DNA of 6,032 nt from Chloroflexota bacterium (lineage in GTDB: Bacteria > Chloroflexota > UBA6077): assembly GCA_021788565.1 (NCBI GenBank), contig JAJYKO010000389.1:1-6032 (forward strand). The letters run 5' to 3'. A program made the position numbers and the translations under genes. Shown piece by piece: positions 1-4,351 of the stretch (the stretch's first letter is position 1; every line of letters begins with the position of its first letter). The notes under the pieces were generated by a model. It was given only the letters and a program-made list of their open reading frames with translations, had not been told where the DNA came from and did not search any database.

Positions 1-52
1 CTCCGCCGATGTGCAGTACGCAAATGATGACAGATCGAGGAAGGTGCGATGA
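1..52 (+). other. possible 3' end of an upstream gene
   Basis: The first bases probably hold the tail of a gene that begins outside the window. Two frames end here. One closes at a TGA at 25-27. The other is open from base 2 and closes at a TGA at 50-52, where it overlaps the ATG of the next gene as ATGA, an arrangement typical of translationally coupled operon genes. Its last residues would be SADVQYANDDRSRKVR, which I do not recognise. Too little is visible to choose between the frames, so this is a weak call. If the second frame is right, the dehydrogenase that follows is an internal operon gene rather than the first one. Confidence 0.25.
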
Positions 53-1074
53 AAGCAGCCGTTCTCCGCGACTACTACAAGATGCAGATCGAGGAAGTCC
101 CCGAGCCCGAACCGGCCCCGAACGAGGTGAAGATCCGGGTAGCGGTGGTTGGCATCTGCGGCTCCGAGATGCACGCCTACAAGGGAACGCATCCCTTCCG
201 GCATCCGCCATCCATCCAGGGCCACGAGATGGCCGGCGACGTCGTGGCAATGGGGTCCGAGGTGCGCCGTTTCGCCATCGGCGACCGCGTCACCCTCGAC
301 CCCCAGCGGGTCTGCGGCGTATGCGATGATTGCAGATCGGGCCACCCGAACTCCTGTACCAAGAAGATCATGCTCGGCGTACAGGAGTGGCCGGGCGCTT
401 TCGGCCGGTACATCGTGGCTCCCGAGCAGCAGATCTACAAGCTGCCCGACCACGTCTCCTACGAGGAGGGCTCCATGGTGGAGCCGCTGTCCGTGGGCGT
501 CCATGCCGTGCGGCAAGCAGGGGTGAAGCCAGGCAGCTCGGTGCTGATACTTGGCGGCGGCACCATCGGCCTGTGTGCGCTGGCCGGTGCGCGGGCCGCG
601 GGTGCGGCGCAGGTCATCATCACCGACGCCTTCGATTTCAATCTGGAAGTCGCCAAGAAGCTGGGGGCAACGGCCACGGTCAACGTGCGCCGGCAGGACG
701 TCAACCAGGTGGTGGCCGAGGTTACAGGCGGGAAGGGTGTGGACGCGGCGCTGGTGGCCGTAGGGGTGCCAGCGGTGGTGAACCAGGCCATCGCCGCCGT
801 GAAGAGGCGCGGAGAGGTGGTGCTGATCGGTCTGTTCCACGAGCCAATCTCGATTCAGGATAGCTTCGCGATCATCAGCGCGGAGCGCGTGTTGCGCGGC
901 AGCCAGACGTACAACCCAGAGGACGTGCAGCGAGCGCTGGACCTCATCTCCACCGGGCAGGTGGACGTCAAGGCGATGATCACGCACCGGCTGCCAATCG
1001 ACGACGCCCAGCACGCCTTCGAGATGGTGGACAAGCGGCTCGAGGACTCCATAAAGGTGATACTGAAGCATTAG
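49..1074 (+). CDS. zinc-dependent alcohol/polyol dehydrogenase (MDR family), NAD-type
   Basis: This is a 341-residue medium-chain dehydrogenase of the sorbitol/threonine/butanediol dehydrogenase type, a cytosolic enzyme that oxidises a secondary alcohol to a ketone. The GroES-like N-terminal domain carries catalytic zinc ligands C37 (in GICGSE), H59-E60 (in GHE) and E145 (in VEPL). C89, C92, C95 and C103 form a complete structural zinc site. The Rossmann domain begins with GGGTIG at 169-174. The acidic D193 at the end of the second strand predicts NAD rather than NADP. Length is normal and no key residue is missing. The ATG is preceded by GAGGAAGG at 37-44. Third codon positions are strongly G/C, unlike the SDR and second dehydrogenase downstream. 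The family is certain. The substrate is unknown: threonine, 2,3-butanediol, sugar alcohols and others are all possible. Confidence 0.95.
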   Translation: MKAAVLRDYYKMQIEEVPEPEPAPNEVKIRVAVVGICGSEMHAYKGTHPFRHPPSIQGHEMAGDVVAMGSEVRRFAIGDRVTLDPQRVCGVCDDCRSGHPNSCTKKIMLGVQEWPGAFGRYIVAPEQQIYKLPDHVSYEEGSMVEPLSVGVHAVRQAGVKPGSSVLILGGGTIGLCALAGARAAGAAQVIITDAFDFNLEVAKKLGATATVNVRRQDVNQVVAEVTGGKGVDAALVAVGVPAVVNQAIAAVKRRGEVVLIGLFHEPISIQDSFAIISAERVLRGSQTYNPEDVQRALDLISTGQVDVKAMITHRLPIDDAQHAFEMVDKRLEDSIKVILKH

Positions 1075-1376
1075 GCCACAGCCGCGCCGATTTCGGCGTC
1101 CAAGACCCACCATGGTTTCCGCGTGCTCAGAGCTGGTGTGAGCCCTGAACCTGGGTTAGGGGTGACCCCATCCTGTTCGATAAAGGTATGTAGGCGTACA
1201 CTGTGGCAGGGCAAGAGAGCGGGTTGGGACTATCCCTGGGAGTGAACATGTCGGCGCTCTCCGCCCACTCGCCGTGGGGACCGTCCATGCCCCGCGCTCT
1301 CAGCTCTAAGACAACCCAGTCTGCGGCCTCAGGCTGAGGATCCGTCAACCGTCTATGCCGGCGCTAGCCCGGCTGT
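1075..1376 (+). other. 302-bp gap with no convincing gene
   Basis: This stretch holds no ORF that I can support. A 29-codon plus-strand frame opens at the ATG at 1248 after a GGGAG, but its product (MSALSAHSPWGPS...) resembles nothing known to me. A 73-codon minus-strand frame spans 1127-1348, with the same verdict. Short hairpins occur at 1086-1097 (GCCG/CGGC) and 1159-1169 (GGGG/CCCC). Neither has a following T-tract, so neither is a good intrinsic terminator. Because the decayed thiamine enzyme immediately follows, the gap may contain its eroded N-terminal third, but I could not recover recognisable residues (for example the conserved glutamate of the PYR domain) in any frame. Confidence 0.6.
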
Positions 1377-1829
1377 TTGCTGCCCAAGTCCCGCGCCTCC
1401 GCGCTGGTAACCGCGCTCACAGGTGGACCTCATCCCGACTCCTGGTACAGGTACCTGTACCAGGTAGTCGAGGATTGTCCTATGTTCCAATCGATCACAA
1501 AGTTCAATGCTCGTGTGGACCGTCCCCAACGACTTCCCGACCTGCGAAGGCAGGCTTTCCGCGTCGCTACTTTCGGCACACCTGGGCCAGTACACATTGA
1601 AATGCCTGGCAGCCACGGATACCCGGTGGTCCGTGAGGCTGCGATATCTGGGTGTTCAATGAGACTCAAGTTCGCGAGGGTGGCGGAGGACTTGGGTTGC
1701 CTGGGGCTCCGCGTCGAGAAGCCGAGCGAGTTGAGCGGCGCTCTTGCAAGCGCCTTGGCCGCAGAGAGGCCCGTGGTGGTTGATGTCGTGACGGACATCA
1801 ACGCACTCCCGGCGCCACCTTGGAGCTAA
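1377..1829 (+). pseudogene. remnant of a thiamine-diphosphate enzyme (acetolactate synthase-like), internally deleted
   Basis: A 150-codon open frame joins two separate pieces of a ThDP enzyme normally about 550-580 residues long. Residues 9-81 (ALVTALTGG, YQVVED, MFQSITKFNARV, then PGPVHIEMPG at 69-78) match the end of the N-terminal PYR domain and the start of the central domain. Residues 99-149 ([29 protein letters not shown]) match the extreme C-terminus. About 300 residues between them are absent, including the whole PP domain with its GDG...N cofactor motif. The N-terminal part with the catalytic glutamate is also missing. The frame follows an in-frame TAG at 1365 and could start only at TTG, with no clear ribosome site. 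The product cannot be an active enzyme. It ends 22 nt before the SDR gene, so it was probably once part of the same operon. Which ThDP enzyme it was cannot be decided. Confidence 0.7.
1441..1464. repeat. perfect 24-bp palindrome
   Basis: Two 12-base arms, CCTGGTACAGGT and its exact reverse complement, meet with no spacer. The internal unit GGTAC recurs within the palindrome. Symmetry stops immediately outside it. It lies inside the thiamine-enzyme remnant, encoding part of WYRYLYQ just before VVED. It could be a protein-binding site, a relic of an insertion or rearrangement, or chance within decaying sequence. The sequence alone does not say which. Confidence 0.85.
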
Positions 1830-1851
1830 CAGTAGAAAGAAGAGGCAGCGG

Positions 1852-2613
1852 ATGGAATTGGCTGGGAAGTTGGCTATCGTAACCGGAGGAGGGCGCGGGA
1901 TAGGGGCGGCTGTAGTGGCGCGATTATCCGCTATGGGTGCCGACGTCGTGGTAAACGACGTTGACGCGGACGCTGCTCGCGCTGTCGCTGCCCGGGTGGA
2001 TGGGGCCGGGACTCGGGCAGCGATTTCGACTGCTGACGTCACCGATAAGCAAGCTGTAAGCGAGATGTTCGCCATGGTGTCCGATCGGTTCGGGCGGTTG
2101 GACTTCCTGGTTAACAATGTTGGGGGCAGCAGAGGGCCGCAACGAATCGAGGCCATCTCGCTGGAGAACTGGGAAGCGACGATCGCTTTGAACCTGCGCA
2201 GCATGTTCCTATGCATTCAGGGAGCGCTCCCACTGATGCGTGCATCGGGAGGAGGACGCATCGTGAACGTAGCATCGATGGCTGGACAGAGCAGAAGCAT
2301 GATCGGGGGTTGCCAATACGCAGCGTCCAAAGGTGGAGTGCTGGCATTAACACGTCACCTATCGGCTGAGTTGTCCGAGTTCGGTATCACAATCAATGCT
2401 GTTGCGCCGGGGATCACTGGATCTGAGCGAGTGGAAGGGGTGATGGCCACGAGGAGCGAAGCCGAGCAGAGGAGAATTCTTGCTGAAATCCCCATGGCGC
2501 GGCTGGGGAGGCCAGAGGAGATTGCGAGCGCGGTCGCCTACCTGTGCTCACCTGCGGCCTCCTATATCACTGGTGCAACCATCGACGTGAATGGCGGGGC
2601 GAACTGTCGCTAG
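1852..2613 (+). CDS. SDR family NAD(P)-dependent oxidoreductase (classical)
   Basis: This is a 253-residue classical short-chain dehydrogenase of the FabG/glucose dehydrogenase-like group, likely a cytosolic reductase or dehydrogenase of a ketone/alcohol pair and normally tetrameric. The cofactor motif TGGGRGIG is at 11-18. D36 at the end of the second strand favours NAD(H). D62 lies in ADVTD, and NNVG at 88-91 replaces the commoner NNAG. The catalytic tetrad is complete: N114, S142, Y156 and K160 (YAASK). INAVAPG and the C-terminal [13 protein letters not shown] are typical. The ATG at 1852 has AAGAGG at 1840-1845 with a 6-nt spacer. It follows the thiamine-enzyme remnant by 22 nt and precedes the second zinc dehydrogenase by 55 nt, so one transcript is likely. 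Codon third positions are more A/T-rich than in the first dehydrogenase. The substrate is not predictable. Confidence 0.95.
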   Translation: MELAGKLAIVTGGGRGIGAAVVARLSAMGADVVVNDVDADAARAVAARVDGAGTRAAISTADVTDKQAVSEMFAMVSDRFGRLDFLVNNVGGSRGPQRIEAISLENWEATIALNLRSMFLCIQGALPLMRASGGGRIVNVASMAGQSRSMIGGCQYAASKGGVLALTRHLSAELSEFGITINAVAPGITGSERVEGVMATRSEAEQRRILAEIPMARLGRPEEIASAVAYLCSPAASYITGATIDVNGGANCR

Positions 2614-2668
2614 CACGTCGGCATGCGTCCCTTAAGCAGGCGAATGAACCGGAGTAGAGGTGCTGCTG

Positions 2669-3751
2669 ATGGCAGAAATCACCAAGTCAGTTGTGGTGGT
2701 CAAGCCCCAGAAGATGGAGATGTGGGAGTTCCCGCTCCCTGAGGTCGGTCCGCAGGACCTGCTTCTGCGGGTGGAGATGGTCGGTATCTGTGGCTCCGAG
2801 CCGAAGAAGTACATGGGCACGTCGGTATGGAACCCGCCTTACCCGCTCATCCTCGGTCATGAGATGGTGGGGTTTGTCCAGGAGGTTGGAGCGCAGGCAG
2901 CCGAGCGCTATCGAGTTGGGATCGGGGATCGCATTGTTGTGGAGCCGTATTTGTCGTGCGGGTGGTGCGAGTACTGCTCGATCGGCTACTACCAACTCTG
3001 CGTCAACAGGCGGGTCTACGGAACGAGCGATTCCTGCACTGAGCCACCCCACCTCTTCGGGGGATACGGCCAGCATCTTTTCGTTTCGTGGGGTTCTAAG
3101 GTACACAAAATTGCGGCAGATGTCCCCGCTGAAGCTGCCCACCTGGCGAGCGTCATCGGAAACGGCATTCGGTGGGTACGGACAAAGGGAGAGGTTCAGT
3201 TCCTCGAGAGTGTGGTAATAATTGGTCCCGGGGCGCAAGGGCTGGCGAGCGTCATAAGTGCCGTCGAGTCAGGAGCTGCACCGATAATTGTCGTTGGGCT
3301 CGCCAAGGACGAGAAACGGCTGGAACTAGCCAAGCAGTTTGGTGCGCACTACGCACTCGTCGCCGACGAACAGCCTGTGGTATCGGCAGTCAAGGATATC
3401 ACTGGCGGCAAGATGGCCTCAGTCGTCGTTGAGTGCACGGGGACACCTGCCGGCATGAACCTAGCCCTCGACCTTGCAAAGCCCCTGGGTCGTGTGTCTT
3501 TGCCTGGGCTCCCTCACGCTGGCCAGGAAGTCCCGCTTCTCATGGAGAAGGTCATCCTGAAGGAACTGACCATACGAGGAGCGCTGGGCCAAACGGCGGA
3601 GGTTGCCGATGCTGTGAGGATTATCAACTCTCGCAAGTACCCTGTAGAGAAGATAGCGACTCACGTGTTTCCACTCGAGGAAGCAGAAATGGGAATGAAG
3701 CTGTTCATGAGCCACGACCCCGACTGCATCCGAGTGGCTCTGAGGCCCTAG
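2669..3751 (+). CDS. zinc-binding alcohol dehydrogenase (MDR family), probably NADP-type
   Basis: This is a 360-residue medium-chain dehydrogenase, divergent from the one at 49-1074. C41 (GICGSE) and H64-E65 (GHE) provide catalytic zinc ligands, and C97, C100, C103 and C111 form the structural zinc site. The Rossmann motif is GPGAQG at 186-191. Two differences stand out. The glutamate of the VEPL motif, a zinc ligand in sorbitol dehydrogenase relatives, is replaced in ASVIGNGIRW (S161 by my alignment). The second strand ends VVGLAKDEKR with G210 where an acidic residue would select NAD, which suggests NADP(H). I chose ATG 2669, with AGAGG at 2656-2660 and an 8-nt spacer. An in-frame GTG at 2660, preceded by GGAG, would add three residues. 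It is probably co-transcribed with the SDR gene. Family assignment is firm; the substrate is unknown. Confidence 0.93.
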   Translation: MAEITKSVVVVKPQKMEMWEFPLPEVGPQDLLLRVEMVGICGSEPKKYMGTSVWNPPYPLILGHEMVGFVQEVGAQAAERYRVGIGDRIVVEPYLSCGWCEYCSIGYYQLCVNRRVYGTSDSCTEPPHLFGGYGQHLFVSWGSKVHKIAADVPAEAAHLASVIGNGIRWVRTKGEVQFLESVVIIGPGAQGLASVISAVESGAAPIIVVGLAKDEKRLELAKQFGAHYALVADEQPVVSAVKDITGGKMASVVVECTGTPAGMNLALDLAKPLGRVSLPGLPHAGQEVPLLMEKVILKELTIRGALGQTAEVADAVRIINSRKYPVEKIATHVFPLEEAEMGMKLFMSHDPDCIRVALRP

Positions 3752-3863
3752 CGGTTCAACGGGACACTCGAATCCGCCGCGGCTACTCGGCCGGGCAGCG
3801 TTTGGGGGAATTGGGGGGACCAAAGCTATTCGAGTTAGGATCACCAAGACGTAGTGCTTAGCG

Positions 3864-3896
3864 CGGTGTGCCCCCGATACATACGAAGACACACCG
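3864..3896 (+). repeat. inverted repeat CGGTGTG/CACACCG
   Basis: Arms CGGTGTG (3864-3870) and CACACCG (3890-3896) are separated by 19 nt. The right arm overlaps a competing short hairpin, GACAC-ACC-GTGTC (3888-3900). It lies about 110 nt after the stop of the second dehydrogenase and has no T-tract, so it could be a weak or Rho-assisted terminator element or an operator. The role is uncertain. Confidence 0.4.
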
Positions 3897-3904
3897 TGTC
3901 GAAG

Positions 3905-3922
3905 CCGCGGCAGCCCCCGCGG
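3905..3922 (+). terminator. GC-rich hairpin before an AT-rich tract, possible terminator
   Basis: CCGCGG (3905-3910) and CCGCGG (3917-3922) form a 6-bp all-GC stem with a 6-nt loop. A/T-rich sequence follows (AAATTTAACCATTTTATTAT). The tail is not an uninterrupted T-run, so it is only a partial match to an intrinsic terminator. Its position between the dehydrogenase cluster and the promoter at 3954 suits a boundary element. Confidence 0.35.
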
Positions 3923-3953
3923 AAATTTAACCATTTTATTATACTGTTGCGTG

Positions 3954-3982
3954 TTGTATACGCAGCGCATCTGTGCTATACC
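3954..3982 (+). promoter_or_regulatory. putative sigma70-type promoter with extended -10
   Basis: TTGTAT (3954-3959) and TATACC (3977-3982) are separated by exactly 17 nt, and TG at 3974-3975 forms an extended -10. Transcription would start near 3989. A small dyad, TGCGT-N7-ACGCA (3948-3964), overlaps the -35 box and could be an operator. An additional good -10 hexamer, TATACT, lies at 3940-3945 but has no -35 partner. This is the most AT-rich spot in the window. It probably drives the small frame at 4019 and/or prkA, with a leader of about 360 nt. Confidence 0.5.
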
Positions 3983-4018
3983 GTGCCGTGTGCACAAGCA
4001 TGGCAGAGGAGCTACCTT

Positions 4019-4120
4019 ATGCGGTCCGCTGACCGCGCAAGAGGTGACCCATGCCAGGGGATGGCCCGCCCACTCCGACTCGATGACCGGCGTAATTTCC
4101 GCGCCGGCCGTGGGCGGTAA
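4019..4120 (+). CDS. possible small ORF (33 codons) in the prkA leader
   Basis: The ATG at 4019 is preceded by AGAGGAG (4005-4011) with a 7-nt spacer, one of the best ribosome sites in the window, and sits about 30 nt downstream of the predicted transcription start. The product (MRSADRARGDPCQGMARPLR...) is arginine-rich, has no membrane segment and matches nothing I know. A competing frame from the ATG at 4000 gives only MAEELPYAVR before a TGA. A third frame from GTG 3990 runs to a TGA at 4107. The small ORF could be a leader peptide, a remnant, or chance. The ribosome site and promoter are the only support, so confidence is low. Confidence 0.25.
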   Translation: MRSADRARGDPCQGMARPLRLDDRRNFRAGRGR

Positions 4121-4351
4121 AGCGTGATCGAAACATCCCCGTTTTCCGCGGGTCACACGGGCGTCAGCAGCAGTTCCGGAATTTCCTAGAAGAATCGCTC
4201 GGTTCGGGCGCTACCGCTGGCAATCTCGGTACGGGTCGCCTCGAAGCCTGGAAACAGGTGTCGCAGGTGGCCCGTGTGTTTTTGGGGCCACTTGCTCATG
4301 GCGAGATGAAGCGGATTGCGCGCGGCGGCCTGGTTGGCACGGAGGCACAAT
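4121..4351 (+). other. prkA upstream leader region
   Basis: About 230 bp with no credible gene on either strand. It contains the strong hairpin at 4263-4295 and ends in the GGAGG ribosome site (4341-4345) of prkA. I could identify no known riboswitch consensus or sigma54-type promoter. A long minus-strand frame begins to run through here opposite prkA, but it is a by-product of the GC-rich coding sequence. Confidence 0.5.
4263..4295 (+). promoter_or_regulatory. strong stem-loop in the prkA leader
   Basis: GCAGGTGGCCC (4263-4273) pairs with GGGCCACTTGC (4285-4295): 11 consecutive pairs, one of them G-U, closing an 11-nt loop containing TTTTT. No T-run follows the stem, so it is not a standard intrinsic terminator. 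It ends 56 nt before the prkA ATG and well before the ribosome site. It could stabilise the mRNA, bind a regulator, or be part of a larger leader structure. The structure is clear; the function is inference. Confidence 0.6.

Larger units (their letters stand above)
3752..3953 (+). other. intergenic region after the dehydrogenase cluster
   Basis: No credible gene is seen. The first part is GC-rich and includes three G-runs (3793-3795, 3804-3808, 3813-3818). Two inverted repeats follow, listed separately. The stretch then shifts abruptly to A/T-rich sequence from about 3923. Open frames here on either strand are extensions of out-of-frame readings of the dehydrogenase gene, with compositions that do not look like protein. 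Confidence 0.6.

Noticed and set aside
1086..1097. GCCG-ATTT-CGGC hairpin as a terminator for the first dehydrogenase
   Set aside because: The stem is only 4-5 bp and no T-tract follows.
1176..1202. TTCGAT/TACACT as a promoter for the thiamine-enzyme remnant
   Set aside because: The spacer is 15 nt and both boxes are poor matches, and no gene start lies at a suitable distance.
1127..1348. Minus-strand frame with a fairly protein-like start (LTDPQPEAADWVVLELRARGMDG)
   Set aside because: It starts at TTG, no family was recognised, the second half is compositionally poor, and the neighbourhood is all plus-strand. It is kept only as part of the gap description.
3793..3818. G-rich stretch as a possible G-quadruplex
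   Set aside because: Only three separate G-runs of three or more are present within short loops, one fewer than the four needed without splitting a run.
3461..4156. Minus-strand open frame of 231 codons across the end of the second dehydrogenase and the intergenic region
   Set aside because: Half of it lies opposite a clear dehydrogenase gene, and the remainder shows no recognisable domain or good ribosome site.
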